The notes under the pieces were generated by a model that was not told where the DNA came from, did not search any database, and worked only from the letters and a program-made list of their open reading frames with translations. The position numbers were made by a program, and so were the translations under genes. A DNA stretch of 64,000 bases from Vandiemenella viatica (lineage: Eukaryota; Arthropoda; Insecta; Orthoptera; Morabidae): positions 32,391,088 to 32,455,087 of the forward strand of contig CM061919.1 of assembly GCA_031002005.1 (NCBI GenBank). The letters run 5' to 3'. Shown here one piece after another: positions 21,662 through 33,044 of the stretch (the first letter of the stretch is position 1; every line of letters begins with the position of its first letter).

Positions 21662-22141
21662 CCTTTTTTCTATAAAATTTTAAATCGACCACATTTCTTA
21701 ATCGTAGTATTTTATTAGATTTGGGATAAGCAAGCAAATAGGCGCTCGCATTTGGCTTAACAACAATCTTAAAAGGTCAATGATAGATTTTGAAGAATTT
21801 TTTAATCTTTGAATTTATTTCACAAGAATTTTGTCTAGTTTTCACCAAAAACATATCTCCCAAACCGAATTGATAATGGAAATACTTGCCCCCGATAAGC
21901 GTCTTGCATACACATAGTTCTACCGTAGCTTTTTCTTCCGCCTCTTCCAATTCCATTCTGCCACTTTTATATATTCTTCCAGTCCTTCATGTAATTTCTT
22001 TCTTTTTTTCCAGTTTTCCTTTTTATGAGACCATTCAACTACTTCTCTTGTGCTTAAATCAGGTGGGTGCTCTTTTCTCAAATAATTTGAAGCAAATAGG
22101 TATCGGCAGTCATCAATTGTGTCCTGCAACAATACTTCCAT
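21662..22141 (-). pseudogene. Array unit 2: integrase C-terminal remnant
   Basis: The N-terminal 73 codons are open (MEVLLQDTIDDCRYLF, then REVVEWSHKKENW); a frame change near 21920 separates them from the integrase tail, homologous to 33045-33527. Confidence 0.55.
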
Positions 22142-23070
22142 CTATCCCTTTTCATCTTTCCCGTCAAAAGAAACATATGTAGCGGCTTCTGTATTACCAT
22201 GCCGGAAAAATACATTCGTTCTTTTATAGCTACTGGTACAATTTTCTCTTCTTCGGATCCCATCTGCGATACATTTTCATCTTCTTCCTCGTCATAACTC
22301 CTTATGAAAAACATTCTTACTTCACTTTCGTCATTTTCTTCAAATTTATTCTCGCTACTTCTGCATTCGTACTCTTCCCCATCGCTGCTAGGAACATTTT
22401 CACTTTCTTCACATTCATTAATACTTAAAGGTAGCTCGCTATCATTATCTGCTAATTCTTCCTCGAATCCATCTTTTAATGACTCGTTTCGTGCTTCCGC
22501 TATACTCATTTTTTCTTCAACAGCTTCTTCATGATTTCGTACTTGGCCTTCCAAAATTTCTTCCATTTTACTTTCCACGTCTTTCTGACGTTCTTTTATC
22601 TTTTGATTTAATGACCATTCTACCGTTTCAACAATAATTTTCTCATTTTCTTCCATTTAGTGATCCATTAAAACAACGACATCTTGCTCCATAACTTTCT
22701 TGATTTCAATGGTATCTTCCCTCATTGTTTTCAGTTCTGTTTCTGACACCTCCTCCAACTTCAAAATTCTTCCAGACACACTTACTATCATTTCTTCTGT
22801 CCTTTTAATACTCTGATCATTACTTTCAGAAATCCTTTTCTCAAATTCTTGATTCCTCTGTTGCAATCCTCGGATGTCTTGTCTCATTTGCATTATGGCA
22901 TTTAATATCAATTCAAGGTAGGTACTCTTTAGGTCTGTACTCTTTTCGGCACTCATTCTAGCAAGTTCCATACGATTATTATATATAATAATAGTATTAC
23001 GAGCAACATCAAAAGTTTTACTACTTAGGAGAACCAATCCCCACAGCAAAATACACTGCTTCAGTTTCAA
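22078..23070 (-). pseudogene. Array unit 2: gag-like coiled-coil ORF, broken by one stop
   Basis: It opens near 23070 and reads through the coiled-coil part to an in-frame TAA after MDH near 22657. It restarts at MEENEKIIVETVEWSLNQ (22656) and stays open for 192 codons through the acidic module. It lacks about 95 bp of the leader, lost between two CACTGCTTCA repeats that unit 1 still has. Confidence 0.65.
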
Positions 23071-23241
23071 GTTCTTTACTGTACGTCATTTACTCAGTGT
23101 TCAAATTTTAATTATTTTTCTTTTCTTTTTTCTTGATATGACTTATGATTACTGCCACCTCAGAGCTTATAAATGGAATGTTCTCTACTTGCCGCGCTGC
23201 GTAGATCTGGAACTCTCCGCTGCCACTGCGTCATCAGAAGT

Positions 23242-23834
23242 TGCAACCTTTAATCTCCAATCAATGTATATATATATTATTATTTATATCTTCGTATTAA
23301 TTAATAATTAATAATTTAAAGAAAAATGTAAATACTCTGAGATTGTAATATAACGAGTTCCACAGACGTTTTTAATATTGTACTGGGGTAGATGTAAGAT
23401 CTTAGGTTTAAGTAGCATTAGTGTTGTTGTCTTTGGAGAGTCAGAGAGAGGAAGTATTATTGTTTAGAGAGAGAAGAGAAAAATACGTGCAGAAACACAT
23501 ACAAAAAGTCTTGCTGCGGCTGTGGTGTAATTTTAGAAACGAAATGTGTTAAGTGGTGATATTAAAAGGGATGTATACTTATGTACTACTGTTTTTCATT
23601 TAGTAGTTGCCAGACTTATTAAAAAAACTCATTAAAATCGTTGCGCTTAGCATTACGGGCCGGGTTTCAAGCAAAGATATTCTTGGAACCGAATTGTTAC
23701 GTTATTAGTTAAAATTTTGGAGCTAATCCTTCCAGTACGCCCTTCTGAGCGTACAAAACAGGATACAACCTCCCAAATGTATTAGCCTCACACAGTAATT
23801 AGTTTTACTGTAAATGTGAAAAGGAGAGGTTACA
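23242..23834 (+). repeat. 5' LTR of the 6.3-kb LTR element
   Basis: It begins TGCAACCTTTAATC and ends AAAGGAGAGGTTACA. It contains an AT-rich stretch (ATTAATTAATAATTAATAAT near 23295) that is shorter in the 3' copy. Confidence 0.88.
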
Positions 23835-23836
23835 TG

Positions 23837-23854
23837 TGGCTTACCCTGCCATGA
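23837..23854 (+). promoter_or_regulatory. Candidate primer-binding site
   Basis: TGGCTTACCCTGCCATGA lies two bases after the 5' LTR. It has the right position and the TGG start; I cannot assign the tRNA. Confidence 0.4.
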
Positions 23855-24756
23855 TCTGAGGTTTTTGTGAAGCGGCGGATTGCATGTGGACCAGGTTGTC
23901 AGAATTGGTAAAGCAGCAGAAGTTGTAAGTATTGATTTCTGGCTAGAGGAATTTTCTGATGGTGATGCTGCAGAACGGAGGTGGACAAGTCTGCTGAAAC
24001 GACAACGTGGCGGACGAAGAACTACGAAGCGGAAAGGCGCATTTGGCAAGTACCGGTCTATGTTTATTTAATCTACGTGGCACTACTAGAAGAGTCGTCA
24101 GTAGTTAAAGTGATTGGGAGAGCAATAAGAAGTTGTTGCTGTGTGGTAAACTAAAGACTGAAAATTAGCGTAAAAGTTTAACTGTTGAAATTAATTTTGA
24201 TTGAGAGACAAAGTTTACAGATTTTGAACTGCAACAACTTTAAATTCTAATAATAGTAAAGAATTAAATTCAAGGATAACAATAGATTATTGTAAAAGAA
24301 GTTAAAAACTAAATTTGTAAAAGGAATCTAGTAGAATGTTTACCTTAAAATTAGGCGTCTGTGGATATCTCGTAATTAATAAGGCAGAGAAATAAAAGAA
24401 AATTATTGAACAAAAAGGGGGGCATTTATTTATAAGTAATTATATAATTTTTTTTTTATAGTTGTATGTGTGTGTTTGGATTTAAATTTCAGCTCTGTTC
24501 TGGAGTGGATTTATTCTGTTCTGCATTTCTGAAATGTTTTACAGAAGCTACAAAGAATAGTAGTAAGTAAAATTGGTTTCTTGGTTTCTCTTGTCAATGT
24601 TATCGGCGTTGATATCAGTGTGGTACTAAGGGGTATTACTGATTTAATTTGATAAAGCAGGAAATGTTGTGTGTCAAAAGAATTTCTTGTTGTTCCAAAT
24701 AATTTTTTTTTTGTGTGTGTTGGGTACGTCAAGGTATTTTTTTTTTTTTGATAAAC
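23855..24756 (+). other. Leader of the 6.3-kb LTR element
   Basis: This is a leader of about 900 bases between the primer site and the first gag ATG. Apart from a 63-codon frame at 23880-24071 without recognisable features, I see no gene. Confidence 0.4.
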
Positions 24757-26785
24757 ATGGCAAGTAATTACGTTGATTTAATGAAAATGAATGTAGGAAG
24801 TGATTTCGAAGATACAAGTAAAATGTCGGGTTGGCGGACAGACAGTACTGGTGCAATTAGTCTAAATGTGGGAGATGCGAGCAATGATTTGCAAGGTCGA
24901 CAAGAAATACTAGCAGTCCTAATGGCGAATCCGAGGTAAAGAGGGTGGATGAATATTTTGATAATAGCAGTAATGATCAGAATGTCGAGCTAATGAATGG
25001 ATGTAATATTAATGGGGGGAGAGGAATATCATGATGATGGAGCGATCTCACCAGAATTAAGCCGGTCACTAAAACTCGAGAAAGGAACCAGGATACCCAA
25101 TCTGATACCCAATCATTAATGTCGTTTTTGATGAAAATGGAAAAGAAACTAGAAAAGGCAAATCAAGAAATGAAACAGAAATTAATAAAAGGATCGATTT
25201 GAGTCAAAAGAAGATCGAAGAAGGATTACTTTCTGTGACGGATGAATTAAATAAATTTCAAGAGAAATGGAAGCAAGAAGTGAAAGCAGAATTAAACAAA
25301 TTTTCAAGAAAAGATACAACGAGAGGTTGCGGTACTGGTGGAACAGGGCGTGCGAAGTAACCATGAGAAACAGTGTGCGGTTATTGAAGACGTTAAGAGA
25401 ATTTGTTGCTGAGAACCAAAGAAAATGCAAGGAGGAATTAAAGGCTGTAAATAAAAATATAGTCTCTGTAGAGCTTGGTTATAGCCGAGGGGAAAGAACA
25501 AACCTAAGGAGAAATGGATCCAGATCGAAAATCAAGCTGTTAAAAATAATGAGAATTATTGATAAAAAATTAAATGGCTTGAAAAATGAAATTGAAAACA
25601 TTGGGTGTAGATATAAACATGTGGAAGAAAGATTAGAGAAGGTGGAACGAAAACCAACAAACCGTAGTTAGTGGGGCGATGACTACGAGTATTCAATCAA
25701 TTTTACCGGAAGCAATATTCAAGCCATGTGGGAAAATCCATCCGGCAGATTTCGTGAAAATATATGCAAAAGATTTGCCAGAAGAATGGTCTGATATAGA
25801 AAAGATTCGTTTCGTGAAGAGCAAATTGAGAGATGAAGCCTTTTCATGGAGCTGCGAAGCAGCAGTTGATTGCTATAATTACGACGAATTTTTGAAAATG
25901 TTCCGGGACAAGTTCTGGTCTATACAAAAGCAAAGAAAAGTAAAGAGCGAATTTTATAATGCTCGACGATACAGTAGGAGCGATGGACGGATGAGAGAAT
26001 TTTGTGAATTGATAAGCAAAGACTTGAAATATTTGGATCAACCTGTGGGAGACGTGGAGCAAATAGAGATCTTGCTCCAGAAATTGCCTCGACCAGTACA
26101 GGACAAGTTAGTGATTAACCAGTGGAACAGGATGGATGAATTTTTAGATGTGCTTGAACGGATAGACCGTTGCAATGAAGTGTACGATAGCAATACGGAG
26201 AATTATCGAAATGTCGGATATGGAGGTGAAAGGAACGGAGGTAGATTTTACAATAGCCGTTCACAAAATTGGTTACAGAAGGGAAATAGTGGTTATGGGA
26301 GAGGAGGCACACAAGTGCATCAGCAGGGCAAAGAGAATGTGCAGCAATATGAAAATAATATCCACAATGGAAATAATCCTAGCCATAGCTTTCACGTGCG
26401 TAGTAATCAACAGCCGCAATATAGACAATCAATGTATTTACAAAGCAAGGAAGATATCATCAAAGGAAGCACAGAGGGCGGAAAACTAAAAACCCCGACT
26501 GTGACGGCTCTAGCAGAGAAGGGGAAGATATCTAGTGAGCCATTTAATGTTTGTGCTATGGAAAATCTTGGTGCAAAAAATATTTATGAGAGCAAGGAAA
26601 CAAGTAAGGGAGAGTATTTAAAATGGTGGAAGTGTTTAAATAATATAGAAAATCGCAAGTGTGAGCCCGAATTAATAAGCCACGAAAACAACTGGAAAGG
26701 CGATGAAATATCGGAGTTGTGTAGAATCGATTTATGCGAGGAAAGCTATAGAAAGAGGAAGTTGAATTTGAGGATAATCATGTGA
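24757..26785 (+). pseudogene. gag of the 6.3-kb LTR element, broken in its N-terminal part
   Basis: The ATG at 24757 (MASNYVDLMKMNVGSDF) opens a short acidic N-terminus that ends at 24939. A coiled-coil part follows in pieces to 25671. The capsid-like region is open from 25679 to 26785 over 368 codons. It has the retrotransposon gag pattern FVKIYAKDLPEEWSDIEKI, then AFSWSCEAAVDCYNYDEFLK, FRDKFWS and MREFCELISKDLKYLD, with an Asn/Gly/Gln-rich nucleic-acid-binding tail and no zinc knuckle. Near 26620 it contains KWWKCLNNIENRKCE, shared with the 52-kb element. The frame ends at 26785, overlapping the next one. Confidence 0.75.
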
Positions 26786-27231
26786 AAAAAAAATATAGTC
26801 TTATAAAGAATATTTCCACGGAAGATGAATCCGAGGGGGATAGTACCGAGCTACCATTAAACCAGTACGTGAGCGAAGAAGATTTGTCAAGTTGCGAAAG
26901 CGAAGATTGTGAAGAAGATAATGACGAGGATAAAATAAGAATATTTTATGTGCGATGTTTCAACGAAGAAGTGAAGAATTCGAAGGTATCTCAAAGAAGA
27001 ATACTAGAAAACATAAAAAATGGGAACTATAATAAAGCGGAAATGTCTACGGGGCAAAATGATGACAAGGTCGTAGTGCATTCTGAATTCAACAAAAGCG
27101 GAGATGGCGAGAATGTTTTGGTCCGAGGTGCAAAGCGGGAGACGCAGCAACAATTAAAGATGAATAACCTAAGAAAGAAGAATTACACGTGGATGAATGG
27201 GCACACAAAGAAATTGCAAATGATTTATTAA
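26782..27231 (+). CDS. Acidic gag-pol linker of the 6.3-kb LTR element
   Basis: This 149-codon frame follows gag with a short overlap. It begins with a basic stretch, then a strongly acidic one (EDESEGDSTELPLNQYVSEE, then CEEDNDEDKIR) and a conserved block IFYVRCFNEE. The same arrangement (SELPLSINECEE, acidic, MFFIRSYDEEED) occurs in the array units on minus. Its function is unknown; it is probably the spacer between gag and protease in a frameshifted or translated gag-pol. Confidence 0.5.
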   Translation: MKKKYSLIKNISTEDESEGDSTELPLNQYVSEEDLSSCESEDCEEDNDEDKIRIFYVRCFNEEVKNSKVSQRRILENIKNGNYNKAEMSTGQNDDKVVVHSEFNKSGDGENVLVRGAKRETQQQLKMNNLRKKNYTWMNGHTKKLQMIY

Positions 27232-28247
27232 AAGAGGAAATTTTCGAAGCTGTAGAAGAAGAAATACGACAGCCTTTACTCAACGTGAAGATATTTGGCA
27301 CTGAATGTCAGGCTTTAGTCGACACAGGAAGTGACCTTACGGCAATATCGCAAGCATTGTATGAACACGTAAAAGGAAAGCACAAAATTACTGAAATGCC
27401 TATAAATTATGTACAGATTATGGGGGCAACTGGGAAGTTAAGCAAGCGGTTAAAAATTCAAATTTGGATGGAGTTAGAGATAAATGAAATTAATATAGAG
27501 CACAGATGCATCGTAATACCCGGTCTAAATGTAAACTGTATATTGGGTATAGATTTTTTAATGAAGTATCGAGTTACCATTGATTGTGGCAAAGGAGAAA
27601 TTAAAATTTTAAAGGATGGAAGAGAACAACTGATAAAATTTTGGCAAGAAGTAGTGAATGATTCCGGAATTTTGGGAAGTATGAAATTACATGCGTTACA
27701 ACAGATATATACTGAGGAAGATGATTTTAATGTTGCTGATAGGTTTGAAGAGGATAATAATTTATCGCGTGATGTTAAGATAAGGAGAAAAATACACGAT
27801 TTGGAAAATATTACTTGGAAGCAGAAAGAACAAGCTGAGGTAGTGCGGGAAGAAACAACCTTATGTAAAATTATGTCAGCAATAGACGAGGAAAAGATGA
27901 TAGTTAGGTGGCCCGTCAAGGGGAAGGCAATTACTACTGTTAAAAGCAACAAAACAAAAGCAGTCAAACATATTTTTCAAATGGAAATGGAACCTTATGT
28001 AATTTTAGGGTGCAATGGGGATTTCAGAATAGACAACAATTGGCTCACATTGGTGGGAGTGAAGTCGGGCATGAAATGGAGTTCGCCAGAGCTTACAATC
28101 AATGCCACACATTTGAAGGTACGCATGGGAAAAGAAACGGGTGCAATACAGGTAGTTTCATGGGGAGATGCAAGGTCAATTCGGCACAGGAAGACCATGT
28201 CTCGTGTTAGAAATAAATGCCGAAGTTATTGTTCGGGGAGCGCCTGA
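27189..28247 (+). CDS. Retropepsin-like aspartic protease, pol truncated after it
   Basis: The frame opens without ATG and overlaps the previous one, as expected for a pol reached by frameshift. The protease core is clear: QPLLNVKIFGTECQALVDTG, with the catalytic DTG near 27320, and a second hydrophobic block CILGIDFLMKYRV near 27540, typical of gypsy-type retropepsins. About 200 more codons follow that I do not recognise. No reverse transcriptase, RNase H or integrase comes after, although these normally follow directly; about 4 kb appear to be deleted. The frame is lost at 28247. Confidence 0.78.
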   Translation: MDEWAHKEIANDLLKEEIFEAVEEEIRQPLLNVKIFGTECQALVDTGSDLTAISQALYEHVKGKHKITEMPINYVQIMGATGKLSKRLKIQIWMELEINEINIEHRCIVIPGLNVNCILGIDFLMKYRVTIDCGKGEIKILKDGREQLIKFWQEVVNDSGILGSMKLHALQQIYTEEDDFNVADRFEEDNNLSRDVKIRRKIHDLENITWKQKEQAEVVREETTLCKIMSAIDEEKMIVRWPVKGKAITTVKSNKTKAVKHIFQMEMEPYVILGCNGDFRIDNNWLTLVGVKSGMKWSSPELTINATHLKVRMGKETGAIQVVSWGDARSIRHRKTMSRVRNKCRSYCSGSA

Positions 28248-28922
28248 AACAGTCACTCTACTCCGAACGAAACTACTGAACATGCGGACATGCTCTACCC
28301 AATTTTCTCGGTGAGGGAACACCCTTTTTAGCGACAGCGAAATTTTTCAATGTGTATAAATCTAAAATCTGATCCTAAAAGATAAAGCCCAAAATCCATC
28401 TACTTGTCTTTCGCTCAAGTGAGCGGACACCTTTGCACAATCGCCAAGGCGATTTATAAGTACTTAATATATTAAAATACCAGGTGAATACCCTACCCCA
28501 GCTTTGAGTGTAGATATCTAACTACAGGAGTGCGAGTGTTGATGTACGTTTAGTGTTGTGTGTAACAGCGTTGTTGGCTTTGTCGAACGAGTGCTGATAG
28601 CTACGGCAGAACGAACGAGTATCAAATTTTATTTTGGTCCAAGTACCAATATTCTCAGTATGGTGTGTTAAATGTTAAGGGACCATTTAAAGTTACAATT
28701 TTACTATGGCATGAACTGAGCATTGTTAGTAAAGTTAACTTATGAGGATTGTGTAATTAAAATTGCCAGAAGCAGGTGTAACATGTGAATGTACTGTAAG
28801 ATGATTCACACTGAACTTCTAGCAAAAAGGAATGCAGATGGACAAGGGGTATAATACATTTCGACAAATGAATACTGTTTGGTGGCGTAGAAGTGGTGTG
28901 ACAGCATTGCATTTGTCTCAAT
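28248..28922 (+). other. 3' internal part of the LTR element, no gene seen
   Basis: No long frame is present. It probably contains the deletion scar of pol plus the 3' untranslated region. Confidence 0.4.
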
Positions 28923-28933
28923 GTGGGGGCAGA
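28923..28933 (+). promoter_or_regulatory. Polypurine tract of the 6.3-kb element
   Basis: GTGGGGGCAGA lies directly before the 3' LTR start at 28934. It is nearly the same tract as in the surrounding array units. Confidence 0.65.
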
Positions 28934-29518
28934 TGCAACCTTTAGTCTCCAATCAATGTATATATATATTATTATTTATATCTTCGTATTAATTAATAAT
29001 TTAAAAAAATGTAAATACTCTGAGATTGTAATATAACGAGTTCCACAGACGTTTTTAATATTGTACTGGGGTAGTTGTAAGTTCTTAGGTTTAAGTAGCA
29101 TTAGTGTTGTTGTCTTTGGAGAGTCAGAGAGAGGAAGTATTATTGTTTAGAGAGAGAAGAGAAAAAATACGTGCAGAAGCACATACAAAAAGTCTTGCTG
29201 CGGCTGTGGTGTAATTTTAGAAACGAAATGTGTTAAGTGGTGATATTAAATGGGAAGTATACTTATGTACTACTGTTTTTCATTTAGTAGTTGCCAGACT
29301 TATAAAAAAACTCATTAAAATCGTTGCGCTTAGCATTACGGGCCGGGTTTCAAGCAAAGATATTCTTGGAACCGAATTGTTACGTTATTAGTTAAAATTT
29401 TGGAACTAATCCTTCCAGTACGCCCTTCTGAGCGTACAAAACAAGATACAACCTCCCAAATGTATTAGCCTCACACAGTAATTAGTTTTACTGTAAATGT
29501 GAAAATGGAGAGGTTACA
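28934..29518 (+). repeat. 3' LTR of the 6.3-kb LTR element
   Basis: This 585-bp copy of 23242-23834 is followed directly by the AAGT target duplication. Confidence 0.88.
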
Positions 29519-29591
29519 AAGTCTAGTCATTTAAGGTGTTACGTCATTAATAGTAATTAACACCCGTAAATTCTGGTCCAGGATCGCCAAA

Positions 29592-29952
29592 TATAACAGG
29601 GCTATATTCCATTCAACCTTACCAGGCAAGCCAGGTTATAAACTGCCGATGATTCCTTTTTATTTGTTTTGGCAGTTGTGCATATTAATGTAATGCATTT
29701 ACGTGAACATAATATTTAATAAAACAGGAAAAAACACACATAACACCAATAACATAAACGTTTATTCAAAACCAGATAGCCAAAACAACAAAACCGCTCG
29801 CAAGCTTATCACAGTCCGTGTTCTCTTTTGTCTCACTGCGATTACACACCTCTCTCTTACTAGTTGTATTATTCTTTGGCAGCGCCCGCTGACCAAAGAT
29901 TATTGTCATTTACATTCAATACTTAGAAGCTAGTCTTAGCGTATATGCTACA
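29592..29952 (-). repeat. LTR 3 of the array
   Basis: It is 361 bp; a small deletion near 29744 (loss of AATGGTAC-type bases seen in the other copies) explains the shorter length. Confidence 0.85.
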
Positions 29953-30444
29953 ACTGCCCCCACTTCGAGGCAGATTAATGAATTTAGCACAATTTTTAAT
30001 TTGCCGAGAAGTTATTGAAATACACAGTGGATGACACCATTTTCTCCTTGAATACAATGTCCAACAGTTCTTATTAAATTTAGTTTGCAATGGCCTTACT
30101 TTTTCCACATTATGCTAATAATTTCGATTACAATTGAGAGTATTTTCACAGTCTATATCAGTTAACTATTTACATTTTTGCTTGTCACTAAATCTGTCAT
30201 CATATGCACTATATATCGTCCACTTCTATTATTTTACACTCAGTTTTGATTAAACATGCTCTAATTTCAGACTTAACCATTACATTTATCATGCTACTTT
30301 TTCGTCACAACAAGGCGTTAATAATAAAATTACATACTACTATAAACCATTGGATTGCTTTTCATATTTCTTTTATGGTACTATTCTATTTTGAGATCAA
30401 TACAAAATTACTTTGTCAATTACTTAACATTTCATCTTTTTAGT

Positions 30445-30924
30445 CCTTTTTTCTATAAAATTTTAAATCGACCACATTTCTTAATCGTAGTATTTTATTA
30501 GATTTGGGATAAGCAAGCAAATAGGCGCTCGCATTTGGCTTAACAACAATCTTAAAAGGTCAATGATAGATTTTGAAGAATTTTTTAATCTTTGAATTTA
30601 TTTCACAAGAATTTTGTCTAGTTTTCACCAAAAACATATCTCCCAAACCGAATTGATAAAGGAAATACTTGCCCCCGATAAGCGTCTTGCATACACATAG
30701 TTCTACCGTAGCTTTTTCTTCCGCCTCTTCCAATTCCATTCTGCCACTTTTATATATTCTTCCAGTCCTTCATGTAATTTCTTTCTTGTTTTCCAGTTTT
30801 CATTTTTATGAGACCATTCAACTACTTTTCTTGTACTTATATCAGGTGGGTGCCTTTTTCTCAAATAATTTGAAGCAAATAGGTATCGGCAGGCATCAAT
30901 TGTGTCCTGCAACAATACTTCCAT
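30445..30924 (-). pseudogene. Array unit 3: integrase C-terminal remnant
   Basis: The first 73 codons are open (30924-30703); a frame change then separates them from the tail homologous to the intact copy in unit 4. Confidence 0.55.
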
Positions 30925-31832
30925 CTATCCCTTTTCATCTTTCCCGTCAAAAGAAACATATGTAGTGGCTTCTGTATTACCATGCCGGAAAAATACATTC
31001 GTTCTTTTATAGCTACTGGTACAATTTTCTCTTCTTCGGATCCCATCTGCGATATATTTTCATCTTCTTCCTCGTCATAACTCCTTATAAAAAACATTCT
31101 TACTTCCCTTTCGTCATTTTCTTCAAATTTATTCTCGCTACTTCTGCATTCGTACTCTTCCCCATCGCTGCTAGGAACATTTTCACTTTCTTCACATTCA
31201 TTAATACTTAAAGGTAGCTCGCTATCATTATCTGCTAATTCTTCCTCGAATGTATCTTTTAATGACTCGTTTCGTGCTTCCGCTATACTCATTTTTTCTT
31301 CAACAGCTTCTTCATGATTTCGTACTTGGCCTTCGAAAATTTCTTCAATTTTACTTTCCACGTCTTTCTGACGTTCTTTTATCTTTTGATTTAATGACCA
31401 TTCTACCGTTTCTACAATAATTTTCTCATTTTCTTCCATACAGTGATCCATTAAAACAACGACATCTTGCTCCATTACATTCTTGATTTCAATGGTATCT
31501 TCCCTCATTGTTTTCAGTTCTTTTTCTGACACTTCCTCCACCTTCAAATTTCTTCCAGACACACTTACTATCATTTCTTCTGTCCTTTTAATACTCTGAT
31601 CATTACTTTCAGAAATCCTTTTCCCAAATTCTTGATTCCTCTGTTGCAATCCTCGGAGGTGTTGTCTCATTTGCATTATGGCATTTAATATAAATTCAAG
31701 GTCCGTACTCTTTAGGTTTGTACTCTTTTCGGCACTCATTCTAGCAAGTTCCATACAATTATTATATATAATACATATATTACAAGCAAACACAAAAGTT
31801 TTACTACTTAGGAGAACCAATCCCCACAGCAA
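30861..31832 (-). CDS. Array unit 3: gag-like coiled-coil protein, open
   Basis: This is the only unit in which the whole 323-codon gag-like frame is open. Residues 35-180 are a Glu/Lys/Gln-rich coiled coil (RGLQQRNQEFGKRISESNDQ, then MEENEKIIVETVEWSLNQK). The capsid and nucleocapsid parts are absent: the coiled coil runs through LKDTFEEELADNDSELPLS into an acidic module (ECEESENVPSSDGEEYECRS) and the block MFFIRSYDEEEDENIS. At the position where units 1 and 2 have TAA, this unit has TGT. The C-terminal 60 residues overlap the next frame and may not be genuine. A structural role is inferred only from position. Confidence 0.6.
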   Translation of the reverse strand: MLWGLVLLSSKTFVFACNICIIYNNCMELARMSAEKSTNLKSTDLEFILNAIMQMRQHLRGLQQRNQEFGKRISESNDQSIKRTEEMIVSVSGRNLKVEEVSEKELKTMREDTIEIKNVMEQDVVVLMDHCMEENEKIIVETVEWSLNQKIKERQKDVESKIEEIFEGQVRNHEEAVEEKMSIAEARNESLKDTFEEELADNDSELPLSINECEESENVPSSDGEEYECRSSENKFEENDEREVRMFFIRSYDEEEDENISQMGSEEEKIVPVAIKERMYFSGMVIQKPLHMFLLTGKMKRDRWKYCCRTQLMPADTYLLQII

Positions 31833-32189
31833 TAATCACTGCTTCATATTTAAGTTCTTTACTATACACTACTCACTCCTTATCAAAAAAATAAATGATT
31901 TACTACTGAAGAAAGACAGACCCAATAACAATCACTGCTTCAGTTTCAAGTTCTTTACTGTACGTCATTTACTCAGTGTTCAAATTTTAATTATTTTTCT
32001 TTTCTTATTTCTTTATATGACTGATGATTACTGCCACCTCAGAGCTTATAAATGGAATGTTCTCTGCTTGCCGCGCTGCGTAGATTTGGAACTCTCCACT
32101 GCCACTGCGTCATCAGAAGTCCAGTCATTTAAGATGCTACGTCATTAGTGGAAATTAACACCCGTAAATTCTGGTCCAGGATCGCCAAA

Positions 32190-32556
32190 TATAACAGCGC
32201 TATATTCTATTCAACCTTACCAGGCAAGCCAAGTTATAAACTGCCGATGATTCCTTTTTATTTGTTTTGGCAGTTGTGCATATTAATGTAATGCATTTAC
32301 GTGAACATAATATTTAATAAAACAAGAAAAAACACACATAAATGGTACATCAATAACATAAACGTTTATTCAAAACCAGATAGCCAAAACAACAAAACCG
32401 CTCGCAAGCTTAACACAGTCCGTGTTCTCTTTTGTCTCACTGCGATTACACACCTCTCTCTTACTAGTTGTATTATTCTTTGGCAGCGCCCGCTGACCAA
32501 AGATTATTGTCATTTACATTCAATACTTAGAAGCTAGTCTTAGCGTATATGCTACA
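32190..32556 (-). repeat. LTR 4 of the array
   Basis: It is 367 bp and nearly identical to the other copies; it begins TATAACAGCGC instead of TATAACAGGGC. Confidence 0.85.
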
Positions 32557-33044
32557 CCTGCCCCCACTTCGAGGCAGATTAATGAATTTAGCACAATTTT
32601 TAATTTGCCGAGAAGTTATTGAAATACACAGTGGATGACACCATTTTCTCCTTGAATACAATGTCCAACAGTTCTTCTCAATTTTAGTTTGCAATGGACT
32701 TACTTTTTCCACATTATGCTAATAATTTCGATTACAAATGCAAAGTATTTTCACAGTCTATATCAGTTAACTATTTACATTTTTGCTTGTCACTAAATCT
32801 GTCATCATATGCACTATATATCGTCCACTTCTATTATTTTACACTCAGTTTTGATTAAACATGCTCAAATTTCAGACTTAACCATTACATTTATCATGCT
32901 ACTTTTTCGTCACAACAAGTCGTTAATAATAAAATTACATATTACTATAAACCATTGGATTGCTTTTCATATTTCTTTTATGATACTATTCTGTTTTAAG
33001 ATCAATACAAAATTACTTTGTCAATTACTTAACATTTCATCTTT

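Larger units (their letters stand above)
23242..29518 (+). mobile_element. Gypsy-like LTR retrotransposon nested in array unit 2
   Basis: The element is 6277 bp with LTRs of 593 bp (23242-23834) and 585 bp (28934-29518), both starting TGCAACCTTTA and ending GGTTACA. It is flanked by a 4-bp duplication AAGT (23238-23241 and 29519-29522). Removing it restores the continuous array sequence CATCAGAAGT-C-AGTCATTTAAGG seen in other units. It encodes gag and protease remnants but ends before any reverse transcriptase. The two LTRs differ by about a dozen substitutions plus small indels by eye, so the insertion is not very recent. Confidence 0.9.
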
